Below, one piece after another: positions 1-9,839 of a stretch of 64,000 nucleotides of DNA. Below the pieces are notes generated by a model that made no database searches, was not told where the DNA came from, and saw nothing but the letters and a program-made list of their open reading frames with translations. This DNA comes from Nitrospira sp. CR1.3. Lineage in GTDB: Bacteria; Nitrospirota; Nitrospiria; Nitrospirales; Nitrospiraceae. The stretch's first letter is position 1. Each line of letters opens with the position of its first letter. Location: assembly GCA_014055525.1 (NCBI GenBank), contig WIAH01000013.1, positions 42,408 to 106,407 of the forward strand, given 5' to 3'. The position numbers were made by a program, and so were the translations under genes.

Positions 1-552
1 AGCGACGAGGGCATCCCGGTCGATGTCCGCCCTGAACCCCGGGATCTGCCTGAAGACCTTCAGTTCCGAACCGAAGGCGAAGAGCTGCCCAATCCAACCG
101 TAGTACAAGGGCTTGATGCCGATGCGATCCCTCCCGAGATGCAGAACACGTTGTTCCCTATCCCAGAGCGCGAAGGCGAACATCCCGACGAATCGCTGAA
201 CGGCGTTTTCGAGACCCCAAGCTTCAATCGAAGCCAGCATGACTTCCGTGTCCGAATGCCCTCTGAACTTCGCGCCGGTCTTCTCCAGCTCGGATCTGAG
301 CTCCACAAAGTTGTAGATCTCGCCGTTAAAGGACAGCACGTACCGTCCGCTTGTCGACGTCATCGGCTGATGTCCCTCGGGAGAAAGATCCAGTATGGAG
401 AGCCTCGCGTGGCCCAGGGCAATACCGGCTTCCCGGTCAATCCACTCCCCTGCATCGTCGGGCCCGCGATATCTGATGGACTCGACCATTGAAGTGACCA
501 GCGGCAGAAGGTCGACTCCGTTTCCGCCGAGCAGTCCGGCTATCCCGCACAT
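1..552 (-). CDS. Asparagine synthetase (glutamine-hydrolysing)-like protein, N-terminal part, cut by window edge
   Basis: The reading frame is open from an ATG at 552 to the window edge and encodes 184 residues. It begins MCGIAGLLGG, so Cys2 is the expected class II glutamine amidotransferase nucleophile after Met removal. RGPDDAG, the substrate-loop-like SFNGEIYNF and the RDRIGIKPLYYG segment are typical of AsnB-type glutaminase domains. The synthetase domain lies outside the window. AsnB paralogues in polysaccharide clusters are often thought to amidate uronic acids rather than make asparagine, and its position at the end of a sugar cluster fits that (inference). The SGNH gene upstream ends at 587, so it is probably in the same transcript. 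Confidence 0.9.
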   Translation of the reverse strand, partial: MCGIAGLLGGNGVDLLPLVTSMVESIRYRGPDDAGEWIDREAGIALGHARLSILDLSPEGHQPMTSTSGRYVLSFNGEIYNFVELRSELEKTGAKFRGHSDTEVMLASIEAWGLENAVQRFVGMFAFALWDREQRVLHLGRDRIGIKPLYYGWIGQLFAFGSELKVFRQIPGFRADIDRDALVA

Positions 553-586
553 GGTTGATCCATCAGCGCATCCGAGCGAGGAACTG

Positions 587-1849
587 TCAGCACGAAAGCT
601 GCGCGAGCAGAGGAGGACGGCAAATGATGTTTTGTAATGCCTTGGCCATCTCGGCGTGCCCCTCTTGATTGGTATGGGGATCTCTTGGCCACAGATAGAA
701 TCGCCCCGGATCGTCTGATTGTTCGAAAGTGCTCGTCATGTCGATGAACGGAACCGCCAGGTCCTCGCATATGTTCTGCAACACTTGATTGATATGTTGG
801 ACTTCCGGATGGTGCAACTGGGATATATCCGGGATCAACATAACCACCAACTTCGCCTTCAAATCCGCTGTGGTCTCCTTCAGTCTTTTGAGATGACCCG
901 CGAGCAGTTCCGTATAGACTTTCTGTTCGCCTTCGTTCCCAGGGCCCATCAAATAGTTGGCTCGTCGAGACCATTCGTCCCGACGAAGGTCCAGATCATG
1001 TAGATAGCCGACTCTCGCCGGCCTATTCTTCTCACGGACCAGATGTCCCAGCGATTTCAAGAAATTAAACAGTCGAGAATGATGCAGCGCGCCTCCCTTG
1101 TACTTCAGTCCTCCTTGATACTCCGGATTGGGAGCAATGCGGTCCTGCATCGGCCCATTCAAGTCATCGACAAAATACGCCAGAACGACCAAATCGGGAG
1201 ATTGCTGACGGCCGATCCGCTGGAGGTAAACATAGTATTGATTGAGCCCCCACCCGGGCACTCCGGCATTGATTGTTTCGATCCGTCGACCAGTACGTTC
1301 GTGGAGTCCGCGCTCCAACTGCCTTAGAAATACCTGATCAGCCTGGACTCCCCAGCCGAAGAGGAAGGAATCGCCGAGACCCAGTATTCGCACCACTTCG
1401 GATGATTTTTCAGTTGCATGCTCGCCGTCCCGGAAACCGTTCGCGTTGATCTTGATCGGGACATTGAGGGGACCGAATCCTTCGAATCCCGGAACCAACT
1501 CATGGCCGAAGTTCTCCGAGGGTCTATACCAGGCCACATAATCCACGTGGGCTTGGGCCAGAGGGTGATCGATCATTCGCAATACAACCTCTCCGAGGCA
1601 TCCGGCAACGACGAGTGTCCCGCAGAGCAACACCGCCTCTTTCCATCGTCCCCCGGTCCACAACGCGAGGACGCCCGTCACCATACAGGCGATCGCGGGG
1701 AATTCGATCGTGGTTGATCGAAGTTCGACTCCAAACAGGCGAATCGCCGCTCCTCCATAAAAAACCACCAGAATGACGTCCACCCCGAACAATACCGTCG
1801 CAATCACGAAGCTCCATGCTGCCAGTCGCCACGGAAACAGTTCCTTCAA
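587..1849 (-). CDS. SGNH/GDSL-type hydrolase with N-terminal membrane segments
   Basis: The protein is 420 residues. Three hydrophobic segments lie in roughly the first 90 residues, followed by a soluble SGNH domain. The nucleophile block is LGLGDSF near residue 160, the oxyanion Asn is in NAGVPGWG near 194, and a D-x-x-H-like block DPHTNQEGH lies near 390-398. The start is a TTG overlapping the upstream stop (TTGA), so translation is probably coupled. SGNH proteins in sugar clusters commonly add or remove acyl groups on polysaccharides; substrate and direction are unknown here. It is the second of two adjacent SGNH genes. Confidence 0.75.
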   Translation of the reverse strand: MKELFPWRLAAWSFVIATVLFGVDVILVVFYGGAAIRLFGVELRSTTIEFPAIACMVTGVLALWTGGRWKEAVLLCGTLVVAGCLGEVVLRMIDHPLAQAHVDYVAWYRPSENFGHELVPGFEGFGPLNVPIKINANGFRDGEHATEKSSEVVRILGLGDSFLFGWGVQADQVFLRQLERGLHERTGRRIETINAGVPGWGLNQYYVYLQRIGRQQSPDLVVLAYFVDDLNGPMQDRIAPNPEYQGGLKYKGGALHHSRLFNFLKSLGHLVREKNRPARVGYLHDLDLRRDEWSRRANYLMGPGNEGEQKVYTELLAGHLKRLKETTADLKAKLVVMLIPDISQLHHPEVQHINQVLQNICEDLAVPFIDMTSTFEQSDDPGRFYLWPRDPHTNQEGHAEMAKALQNIICRPPLLAQLSC

Positions 1850-3036
1850 TTCAGGCCGTATGTCTGTTGGTGATGAAGCAGGTGGGCACTCACGACCTCA
1901 GCCGCCAGCCGGTGCCCTCTCGCATTCCAGTGACCATCATGCGGCCACGCGCTCGAGCGTCCCGTCGCGCGAAAATCAGACTGAAATGAGTCCGTCAGAT
2001 TGACGACCTCAAATCCCCATTGCTTTCCGAACTCCTGCAGCAACGTGATCGGGCGTCCGAAATCCCACGTCATCGACTTCGCTCCCGGATACCCGGCCAA
2101 TACCTCATCCCACCGTTCCTCGACTGCGGGAAGCGAGCCGATCATCACGACCAAAAATGCGGCGCTGTTGTTCTTGGAAATGGATTGCGCTTCTCGAATC
2201 ATCCGGAGAGTCAGCCGTTCGGCGTTCAGCCAGGTTGCCGGCGGATCGCGAAGATAGACGGACCATCCGAGCGGAATCGGAGTGTGCTTCGAATTTTCCT
2301 GCACCCCTCCTGCCGGAGCAAGGAGTCCGAAAGACGCGAGCCAACGTTCGAGGGGAAGGGCGACTATTCCCTGGCGAACCATGTGCAAGAACGCGCTTCG
2401 CCGTAGCCAGGGCCGGAGGGCGCTGCCGACGCTTTCCGCCTGCGGGGGACGGTACTCCAGCGAGTCATCCGGGCGCATCACATAGTACGGCTTGAACACC
2501 GCCCCACTGAGGTCCGGGTCGCTATCCCAGAAATCGTTGTCGGGGAACACAGCCATGACAACGAGGTCCGGCTTGTAGGCGAGGCCCTTCTTTTCCAGAA
2601 TCCGATAATATTGGGCAGGGCCCGAACCGGAAACGCCTAGGTTGATGACTTCCACGTTTCTTCCCTTGACCTGACGTGCCAGTAGTCGTTCCAGTTGCTG
2701 CGTGAAACCCTCCGCGATGGGCAACTGCAGGGCCTCGATGTAGGAGTCCCCCAGCACGACAATGCGGTAGTCATCGGAACCTTTTTCAACGGCGCGTTCG
2801 ATATCATGGAACCCGGCGCTGTTCGTCACTACGACCACGTCGTAGTCTTCGTTAACCCAACGGCTCCTTTGACTCGGAGCGAGGAGAGGGCCGACGTCGG
2901 CATCCATCCGATACTCAACGGTTGAGAGAGGGCGTATGAACCGGCAGATCACCTCAGCAAACAGCAAGGCGAGCAGCGTCGCTGCACAAAGAATCGCAAG
3001 ACTCAGCAGGCCGGCGTAGGGGAATGTTCGTTTCAC
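1846..3036 (-). CDS. SGNH/GDSL-type hydrolase with N-terminal membrane anchor
   Basis: The protein is 396 residues. One strong transmembrane helix lies at about residues 8-32. The SGNH motifs are VLGDSYIEA near 95-103, NLGVSGSGP near 132 and PHDGHWNARGH near 366-376. It starts with GTG and overlaps both neighbours by 4 bases (GTGA and TTGA), so it belongs to a tightly coupled operon with the glycosyltransferase upstream and the second SGNH protein downstream. It may modify acyl groups of the exported polysaccharide (inference). The two SGNH proteins share only the motif pattern, so they are unlikely to be a recent duplication. Confidence 0.75.
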   Translation of the reverse strand: MKRTFPYAGLLSLAILCAATLLALLFAEVICRFIRPLSTVEYRMDADVGPLLAPSQRSRWVNEDYDVVVVTNSAGFHDIERAVEKGSDDYRIVVLGDSYIEALQLPIAEGFTQQLERLLARQVKGRNVEVINLGVSGSGPAQYYRILEKKGLAYKPDLVVMAVFPDNDFWDSDPDLSGAVFKPYYVMRPDDSLEYRPPQAESVGSALRPWLRRSAFLHMVRQGIVALPLERWLASFGLLAPAGGVQENSKHTPIPLGWSVYLRDPPATWLNAERLTLRMIREAQSISKNNSAAFLVVMIGSLPAVEERWDEVLAGYPGAKSMTWDFGRPITLLQEFGKQWGFEVVNLTDSFQSDFRATGRSSAWPHDGHWNARGHRLAAEVVSAHLLHHQQTYGLN

Positions 3037-4169
3037 CGGCCGGCAGACTTCTCCGCAGCAATTTCCTCATAACACCGCTCGTAACGCGTCACCACGGAAG
3101 CGAGATCGAAATGCGTCCGTATCCGCTCGCGGGCAGCAACTCCCAATCGAACCCGCTTCTCATGGTCCATGTTGATGAGTTCGAGCCAAGCCTGAGCCAG
3201 TAATTCCGGATTTCCCGGAGGCACGACTTTCCCTGCATCCCCCACAAGAAACGCGGCATCGCCGACGTCCGTGACGACGCACGGAACTCCGCAGGCCATC
3301 GCCTCGCCGACCACATTGGGGAACCCTTCACCGAAGGCCGACGTGAGAGAAAATATATCCAGCGCCGGCAGGAGCCTCGCCACATCGCCACGGAAACCCA
3401 ATAGATGAACCTGTCTCATGAGCCCCAACCTCTCCACCTCAGAAGCCAATGACTCGACCCCCTTCCCCGCTAAGAGAAATGCCATGTTGCCATCAGCGGC
3501 TGCTACCTTATGGGCAGCCGACAGAAACGTCGCATGGTCCTTCATCGGATCCAGCCTGGCAACCATCCCGATCATAATCGTGTCATGGGGGAGTCCGAAC
3601 GCGTCCCGGAGCCTGACGTAGGCATCCTGATCCGGTCGAAACTCTCCGAGATCGAATCCGTTCGGAATGATGTCCCACCGGCGAGCCCGATATCCGAGCC
3701 GTTGATGAAACCGCTGTCCCACGTGGCTGTTGACGATAATCGACTGAGGCATGCGTGAACAAAGGGAAAGCGCTCGAAGAGTCAGTCTCGTCATGAGGGG
3801 ATAATGGGAGAGATCCATGTCCGAACACCGCAGATTCCAAACAAGACGAGGGCGGCCGCCGACAACGGCGGCAGCGGTCCCCAACAAATCGGCATGATAG
3901 AGCCATGTTTGAAGGATCGCCGGATGAATGGCCTTAAGCAGCCGGACCAGCTTCGGCAGCGCCAAGAAATCTGGGCGCGATCGCGTCATGTCGAGACTAT
4001 GAACGGGCACGCCGATCGACTCGAGGCTCTCTGCCAGAGGACCTCGCCCGGTCAAGGAGACCACGTGATTCTTGTATCGGGACGGATCCATCCGGCGCAG
4101 CAGCTTGGCCAGCATCATCTCAGCCCCGCCGATTTCGAGGTCGGTGATGACATGCAGGACGCTGATCAC
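3033..4169 (-). CDS. Glycosyltransferase family 4 (GT-B fold)
   Basis: The protein is 378 residues, normal for GT4. The N-terminal glycine loop is EIGGAEMMLAKLL near residues 12-24. The C-terminal donor-binding block is FGEGFPNVVGEAMACG near 279-294, with the two conserved Glu of the E-x7-E motif at 281 and 289. GT4 enzymes are retaining transferases that use nucleotide-activated sugars at the cytoplasmic membrane face. The donor and acceptor cannot be read from the sequence. The start is GTG, and its stop overlaps the next gene by 4 bases. Confidence 0.88.
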   Translation of the reverse strand: MISVLHVITDLEIGGAEMMLAKLLRRMDPSRYKNHVVSLTGRGPLAESLESIGVPVHSLDMTRSRPDFLALPKLVRLLKAIHPAILQTWLYHADLLGTAAAVVGGRPRLVWNLRCSDMDLSHYPLMTRLTLRALSLCSRMPQSIIVNSHVGQRFHQRLGYRARRWDIIPNGFDLGEFRPDQDAYVRLRDAFGLPHDTIMIGMVARLDPMKDHATFLSAAHKVAAADGNMAFLLAGKGVESLASEVERLGLMRQVHLLGFRGDVARLLPALDIFSLTSAFGEGFPNVVGEAMACGVPCVVTDVGDAAFLVGDAGKVVPPGNPELLAQAWLELINMDHEKRVRLGVAARERIRTHFDLASVVTRYERCYEEIAAEKSAGR

Positions 4170-4248
4170 GGCAAATTACGGAGGCCTTGCGGCAATCGAC
4201 GCGGACACCATTCAGGCGCTTCAATGAATTGGAACCACGATCGGCTTT

Positions 4249-5091
4249 TCATGCCGGCTTTCGAACAAGCACAAACTCATTGCACCCCTGCCGTCTGCCG
4301 ACCGTCTTCACGTGGACCGCTTGGAATCCCTGCTCGGCTCCCCTGGCGAGAACGTCCTGTGGTGCAGCCACCTCAAACGGCCAGCCGCCCAGCCAATCGA
4401 TCATGTCGTACCAGAGCGACATCCCTCTCTCATGAACCCCTTGTCGCTTAAAGAAACGGACGACCCAGCGAAGTCCGATGAAGTAGGGAGCATAGAAGGC
4501 AATCAGCAATGGCTGCGCGATCGGAACATGCATGTAGAGCCACTTGACCGTTGTCCAGTATCGACTGAGCCAACCTTGGTCGTTATACAGCGCAACGAGC
4601 AGCGTCCCTCCGGGCCTGGTTGCCGCCATGGCCCTGGCAAGCCCCTTCCACTGATCGCCTGAATGATGCAGAACTCCCCAGGCATAGACCACATCAAATC
4701 GGCCGAGTTGCTCCATGAATTCCGGATCAAGGACCGACCCTTGCAGGATCGTCCAATGATCGTCATGAGGATAGAAGCGCTCCTTGAGGTCCTGTGCACA
4801 CTGCACTGAGTCTCGGTCATAATCGAACGATGTGACCTTGGCCCCCAACCTCCTTGCCGCCAGACTGAACAAGCCGCTTCCGGAGCCGATATCCAGAAAG
4901 TTTTTTCCAGCCAGACCCTCCTTTCCGATCGTCTCGATCAGGGAAGCCTCGGCGCGAGCCATTCCTTCCTCCGTGACGTGGCGGAGAAATTTAGCCCAGT
5001 TTCTTCCGAATCGAAATCTACTCTCTTGGTGCATACCCGAACTTTCCCGGCTTTTTAGATCCAACGATTCGTGAACGGCACGACAGGCCAT
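4249..5091 (-). CDS. Class I SAM-dependent methyltransferase
   Basis: Motif I is FLDIGSGSGLFSLAA near residue 65-79, followed by an acidic motif II region (TSFDYDRDS) and a post-motif VVYAWGVLHHSG. These make it a class I Rossmann-fold SAM methyltransferase. RFRFGRNWAKFL near the N-terminus resembles methyltransferases found in polysaccharide clusters. I chose the ATG at 5091; a TTG at 5124 and an ATG at 5034 in the same frame are also possible. The methyl acceptor is probably a sugar in the surface glycan, from context only. Confidence 0.8.
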   Translation of the reverse strand: MACRAVHESLDLKSRESSGMHQESRFRFGRNWAKFLRHVTEEGMARAEASLIETIGKEGLAGKNFLDIGSGSGLFSLAARRLGAKVTSFDYDRDSVQCAQDLKERFYPHDDHWTILQGSVLDPEFMEQLGRFDVVYAWGVLHHSGDQWKGLARAMAATRPGGTLLVALYNDQGWLSRYWTTVKWLYMHVPIAQPLLIAFYAPYFIGLRWVVRFFKRQGVHERGMSLWYDMIDWLGGWPFEVAAPQDVLARGAEQGFQAVHVKTVGRRQGCNEFVLVRKPA

Positions 5092-5139
5092 AACTACCTG
5101 CTCACGGACAACCCGCACCTGCAATATTCATCGTGAAAC

Positions 5140-6624
5140 TTATGCCTTTGTGATGTACACATGATAAGGGCCGAACTGATTGTCCTTCGCGGGGGACAAT
5201 TCCTGATGGAATCGATCCGTGAGGTACCCCTCCATCGTGATTAGGTATCGCACATCAAATTTCCGAATTACCTCTTGAATCGGCATCATCAGACGGGGGA
5301 ACAACGGTTCGAATAACTTGAACCCGTACCCGTGTCCCCCGGTCAATACAGCCTGTTCTGTCTTGTAGGCCACAACATCGGACCATTGAAGGGGGAGGCA
5401 CATCACGGTCCCTTTTGGTGCGGCTTTCAGAAACTCCAGAGCGTGATCGAAGCTTCCGTCAGGTTGCGGTCGTTTCGACCGGACAACAGTGCGGTAGTAC
5501 AGCCCCAAGGCAAGCAGGTTCGCAACGACCGCAAACCATATAACTCCCTCCCAGTCCGGCAGAGATCGGTGAATCAGCGCTCCCATCAACGCGGCAGGAA
5601 ATGCCGCATTGTAAAGGTAGAAATATCCCGACCCCAAACATTTCATAAATGGAACAGACAACGTTAGGAGGGAAAACGCCAGGCAGAGTGCGCCCCACAA
5701 GGCAACAAACCGATACGAGGCGACACTAAGCTGTAGCCCTCCCACGAAAGCGCCGGCGAGGATGATCCATGCGGCAGGACAGAATCCGACAAGGTATTGA
5801 AGATGACGCATGATTCCCGGCAAACCCCTCCGATAAAACCTCGTAGGAGTTTCGAAGCCCGGTTCGCCATATATCGGAGACTCTTTCACAGGATGCGCCT
5901 GAAGCCATCGCCAGTTTCTGTTCCAAAAGGTCACGATATCCCAATGGGCCTTCAACACGTCCAGGTAAAACCCTCTGCTAAGAAGAATCGCAACCCCGAT
6001 TGAAAGGGGAATCAGGAGAAGGAACCGCCAGTCTCCCAGGATCAGCCCCATCGAGAGACAGAGAAACCAGAACAGCTGTGTCGTCATCTTATGGGTCAGC
6101 AGGATGCCCCCGGCCAGTAGCGCAATGATACCCCCTATCGCCAATGATCCACCTGCCGACTCAGCCCATAAAGACAGACAGAGCGCAGAATCCAACAGAA
6201 GTGCACCGAGGCCCCGGGGATTCAACTGCGTGTTGTATGAGACCAACATGGGACTGGTTGCGTAGAGGAGTCCCGCCACGACCATCGCCATCGCATTCCC
6301 TTCCGTGATCCAAAAGGAGGCAGCGAGGACAAAGACCATCCGACAAAGATCGATCGCGATCGCGATGAGGTGATTAAAGCGGTCGAAGAAGGAATCCGGA
6401 AGCACCGCGACGATCAACGGAAACACAGGCGGGTACCACTGATGCTGATCAAGCAGATATTGAGGTAATTGCGGAGGGAAGCGTTTGTTTGCTCTGTAGC
6501 TCTCGATGTAGGTCTTCCAGTACCAATGGTCGACGCCGAGAACGCCTTTCGCTAACCAATTCGGCAGGAGTCGGATCAACAGTCCGACACACACGAGTGC
6601 GCCTGAAACGGTGATCATCGACAC
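5140..6624 (-). CDS. Polytopic membrane protein, possible GT-C type glycosyltransferase or polysaccharide membrane protein
   Basis: The protein is 494 residues with about ten hydrophobic segments. An early periplasmic-like loop (HWYWKTYIESYRAN, near residue 32) and HQWYPPVFPLIVAVLP near 61 resemble the first loop of ArnT/GT39-like membrane glycosyltransferases. The catalytic acidic pair is not clear to me, so the assignment is tentative. The C-terminal 100 residues are soluble. The start is GTG at 6624 or ATG at 6618. It lies between a radical SAM gene and a methyltransferase in the sugar cluster. Confidence 0.6.
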   Translation of the reverse strand: MSMITVSGALVCVGLLIRLLPNWLAKGVLGVDHWYWKTYIESYRANKRFPPQLPQYLLDQHQWYPPVFPLIVAVLPDSFFDRFNHLIAIAIDLCRMVFVLAASFWITEGNAMAMVVAGLLYATSPMLVSYNTQLNPRGLGALLLDSALCLSLWAESAGGSLAIGGIIALLAGGILLTHKMTTQLFWFLCLSMGLILGDWRFLLLIPLSIGVAILLSRGFYLDVLKAHWDIVTFWNRNWRWLQAHPVKESPIYGEPGFETPTRFYRRGLPGIMRHLQYLVGFCPAAWIILAGAFVGGLQLSVASYRFVALWGALCLAFSLLTLSVPFMKCLGSGYFYLYNAAFPAALMGALIHRSLPDWEGVIWFAVVANLLALGLYYRTVVRSKRPQPDGSFDHALEFLKAAPKGTVMCLPLQWSDVVAYKTEQAVLTGGHGYGFKLFEPLFPRLMMPIQEVIRKFDVRYLITMEGYLTDRFHQELSPAKDNQFGPYHVYITKA

Positions 6625-6732
6625 ACTCGAGCAAGACCTTCGGTGGAGTTTCCCAACTGTCGTGAGAGGCTATCTGAGATGCTTGCACCGCTCAAGTCGA
6701 GAGGCGGCTTCAGAACGAGGTGCTTGCCTGGT

Positions 6733-7869
6733 CTAGCCGGAGGGTCTCCGTCCGATCGTCAAGAGATCCTGGCCGCCTGTCGAGCAATCGACCTGATCGA
6801 GAAACTCGAGTCTATCGGTGTTGAGCGTGTGGTGTTTGATTTCAAAACCGATGGAATGCTCATGCTGGAGCCGCGGCACGCCGAACCCGGAGCAGAGCCT
6901 GCAAATATCCACCTCAGACTGCCGGGAGACGATCCCTTGACGGAAGTGTCGCATCTCCGATCCGTTCCAAATTTCCCGAAGAGGGCGTTCGAACGCATTC
7001 CCTACCAAATGCAAGCCATGGGGGTCTCGGCAGCACGGGACGACCGACCCGTCCCAATTCAGCTGAACCGTATTCCATACCCAGGTACATTCGTTGTGAG
7101 GCACATGCTTCGGTTTCAATACTCCCCTGTTCAAGGCTTCTTCGTCATAGAACCAATACCTGTGATCCCGCGGGAGGAACAATTCAGCTTCCTGCAGATT
7201 CCGCACACAGGGATCGATGATATTGGCCTGATCGACGCCGATCTCCTTGGCCCATTTCAAAAAATCGGGAACTTCGTGCTCATTGTGCTTCATGACAATG
7301 AATCCGACCTTGACCTGCACGTTTGAATCGGGATGTTTTCTCTTTTCCTCAAGCAACGCGTCGATGTTTGCCCGGATCTTTTCGATGTAGCTGCGTACGC
7401 GGTACACCTCGTGCGTCGCCTGCGTCATCCCCCCGATCTGGAAATTAATCTCGTTGACATCGGAGTACACCGTCCCCTCAGCATCCACAAAATCTCCATT
7501 GGTACAGGTCTCAACGTAAATGCCTTTCTCACGAGCATACCGGATCATCTCATACGAACGTTTGTGCAGGAACGGCTCGCCCATAAAGTAGTACATGATG
7601 ACGGCTGTTGTCGGCGCCACCTCATCGATGAACGTTCGATAGAGATCGACGTCCAACATTCCTGCTTTACGGGCCATGCTGCCGTTCCCGGTCTCGCACA
7701 CAGGACATCGGGCATTACAGAGGTTGGTCGGCTCAATCGAGATGTGCACCGGCATCATTAACGGGCCGGCGATCCCGGCTTTGGCCATTGCCGTATTGTA
7801 GAGAAGAGATTGCCATCCCTTCGGCCTGTCCTTCACAAGCGTCCACAGTCGCGAGAGATATTGTGTCAT
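6733..7869 (-). CDS. Radical SAM protein with SPASM-type C-terminus
   Basis: The protein is 378 residues. The radical SAM motif is CNARCPVC, a C-x3-C-x2-C with Cys at about 51, 55 and 58, preceded by ISIEPTNL. The C-terminal half has further cysteines, CTWVWNT, VPCCRD and ICRLCSG (about 260-335), typical of SPASM or twitch domains that bind extra iron-sulphur clusters. YYFMGEPFLH is the usual GEP-like motif. Such enzymes in sugar clusters may modify or dehydrate sugars or peptides; the substrate here is unknown. The ABC exporter gene is immediately upstream. Confidence 0.85.
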   Translation of the reverse strand: MTQYLSRLWTLVKDRPKGWQSLLYNTAMAKAGIAGPLMMPVHISIEPTNLCNARCPVCETGNGSMARKAGMLDVDLYRTFIDEVAPTTAVIMYYFMGEPFLHKRSYEMIRYAREKGIYVETCTNGDFVDAEGTVYSDVNEINFQIGGMTQATHEVYRVRSYIEKIRANIDALLEEKRKHPDSNVQVKVGFIVMKHNEHEVPDFLKWAKEIGVDQANIIDPCVRNLQEAELFLPRDHRYWFYDEEALNRGVLKPKHVPHNECTWVWNTVQLNWDGSVVPCCRDPHGLHLVGNAFERPLREIWNGSEMRHFRQGIVSRQSEVDICRLCSGFGVPRLQHEHSIGFEIKHHTLNTDRLEFLDQVDCSTGGQDLLTIGRRPSG

Positions 7870-7926
7870 GGTAAACCCTCTGGTTCCTGCAAGCTCATTC
7901 TCTTACCCATTTCATCCTCAGTGCCG

Positions 7927-9708
7927 TCAATGGCCGGCCTGTTGCAACTCCCACAGGGCGCTGAATCGAGCCTTCTGCGCCAACAAATCAGCCCAGGTCC
8001 CTTCCTCAACCACCTTCCCGTCTTCGAGCACATAAATCCGATCGGCGCCTTTCACGGTTGACAGGCGGTGCGCAATCATGATGATGGTCATCTCGCCGTG
8101 CAACGCTTTGATGGCGTCCAGCACACACTGTTCTGACTCCGAGTCGAGCGCGCTGGTCGCCTCGTCCAGGATCAACACGACAGGACGATGAGTGAGCGCG
8201 CGAGCAAGACCCAATCGTTGCTTCTGCCCTCCCGATAAGCGAACGCCGCGATCGCCGACGATCGTTCCATAGCCATTCGGCAGACTTTCAATAAACTCGT
8301 GCGCTCCGGCTTTTCTGGCGGCTCCGATCATGGTGGAATCGTTTGTGCCCTTCGCCCCCCAGAGAATATTGTTGCGGATCGTATCGTGAAACAAGAAGGT
8401 CTCCTGGGAGACGTAGCCGATGCAGCGGCGCCAGGCGGCCAGCGGCAAGTCCCGTATCGGGACGTCGTTGACAAGGATCCTCCCGGCCTGCGGTTCGTTC
8501 AACCGTATCAAGCAATCGACGAGCGTCGATTTGCCCGCGCCGGAACTTCCCACAATGCCGATCGTCCTTCCCTTTGGAAACTCCATCGTAACATGAGCAA
8601 GAACAGGGCGCTCGCCATACGAGAATGATACCTTCGACAGCGAAATGGCCGCGCCGCCGACAAAGAGGGGAGAGCCGGGAGCGGCCTCTTCGAGGAGCTC
8701 CCGATGGCTCCCTGCCGTCGTCTCTGACTGGAGGACAACTTCTATGGACGGCAGATACAATCCCAGGAGCTGGATGTTCTGCTGCAAGCTGAAAATCCTC
8801 GGAACAAGTCTGATGAAGAGGGCCACGATCACCAGGAGCGAAGCCAGGCCGCTGTGAAACCACAGGGCGCCGGCTACGACAACCAGACACAAGAGCGCTA
8901 TCCCGGAAAATTCCACGATGGCTTTGAGGAGGCTGGGATGGAACGCGGCAAGCGCATGGGCATCTTGCAACTGCACATTCACGTCCCTGAACCAGGACCT
9001 GGCCAATCCTTCCGTTGCCGTCGCCTTCACCAACTTCGCCCCGCCGATAAATTCTTGAATCCGGGAGTGCAACTCTTTGGTATGCGCCGAGATCTCCTTG
9101 CCTATCACATAGCTCCTTTGCACCAGCGGATAGGTGAGGAGGAAGACCACCCCTCCCCCGATCAAGAGAAGCAACGTCGCCTGCCATGATGCATAGAGCG
9201 AGAGCGCAAGATATACGCTTGTGACAATGGCCGCGTTGAGCAATTGGTTTGTGAAATAGAACACTCCACCCAGTCGCTCTGTCTCGTTCAGCAACGTGTT
9301 GATCAGGTCGCTCGAGCGGCTTTTCACGAAGAACGGCCAACTGGCAGCCATGTATTTCTTGAAGAGCGTCTCTCTCCAGGATGCCATGTAGCCGTACTGA
9401 AGCTGCGAACCCAGCCAACTTTGGGTCAAAAACACGCCGCCCTGAACGAAGGAGACTCCAAGAATGAAGAACAGGACCGTCGTCAGTTCGAGCGGAATTC
9501 CTATCGCGGCGAAGATGTTCTGAAACCAGGTGAGTAGCGTGCTTTCGCGTCCGCCACCGATTCCAGCCAGGCTGAGCAAGGGGACAAGCAGCGCGAGCGC
9601 GATCCCTTCCATCAGGCTGTTGACCATCATGAGACCAACCAGGAAGACGATCCGGAATCGGAATCTCTCCCAGACGTCTCGCAGGAATAGCGCCCACAGT
9701 TCGATCAT
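7927..9708 (-). CDS. ABC transporter, fused permease and ATPase (lipid/glycolipid flippase type)
   Basis: The protein is 593 residues: an N-terminal six-helix exporter domain (about 1-330) and a C-terminal ATPase. The ATPase has Walker A GSSGAGKST, the Q-loop YVSQETFLF, signature LSGGQKQR, Walker B VVLILDEATSALD and an H-loop (IAHRLST). The domain order and length match MsbA/PglK-like half-transporters that flip lipid-linked sugars. In this cluster it could flip a lipid-linked oligosaccharide. It is distinct from the second MsbA-like gene at 41.2 kb in the lipid A operon. Confidence 0.9.
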   Translation of the reverse strand: MIELWALFLRDVWERFRFRIVFLVGLMMVNSLMEGIALALLVPLLSLAGIGGGRESTLLTWFQNIFAAIGIPLELTTVLFFILGVSFVQGGVFLTQSWLGSQLQYGYMASWRETLFKKYMAASWPFFVKSRSSDLINTLLNETERLGGVFYFTNQLLNAAIVTSVYLALSLYASWQATLLLLIGGGVVFLLTYPLVQRSYVIGKEISAHTKELHSRIQEFIGGAKLVKATATEGLARSWFRDVNVQLQDAHALAAFHPSLLKAIVEFSGIALLCLVVVAGALWFHSGLASLLVIVALFIRLVPRIFSLQQNIQLLGLYLPSIEVVLQSETTAGSHRELLEEAAPGSPLFVGGAAISLSKVSFSYGERPVLAHVTMEFPKGRTIGIVGSSGAGKSTLVDCLIRLNEPQAGRILVNDVPIRDLPLAAWRRCIGYVSQETFLFHDTIRNNILWGAKGTNDSTMIGAARKAGAHEFIESLPNGYGTIVGDRGVRLSGGQKQRLGLARALTHRPVVLILDEATSALDSESEQCVLDAIKALHGEMTIIMIAHRLSTVKGADRIYVLEDGKVVEEGTWADLLAQKARFSALWELQQAGH

Positions 9709-9839
9709 GGCATTTCGTGCATCATTCTTTGCAAGTCGTTCCTTGATTTCCGAACCATTTGTCGGAGAGGAAAATGTGTCGGAGGATCCATCTCCGGCTG
9801 CGGCAAGGCGGAGGTGAACGAGAACGGCGGCTTGGCGAT

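Noticed and set aside
8288..9697. 469-residue ORF overlapping the ABC exporter on the same strand
   Set aside because: The exporter frame has all ATPase motifs; this frame has none.
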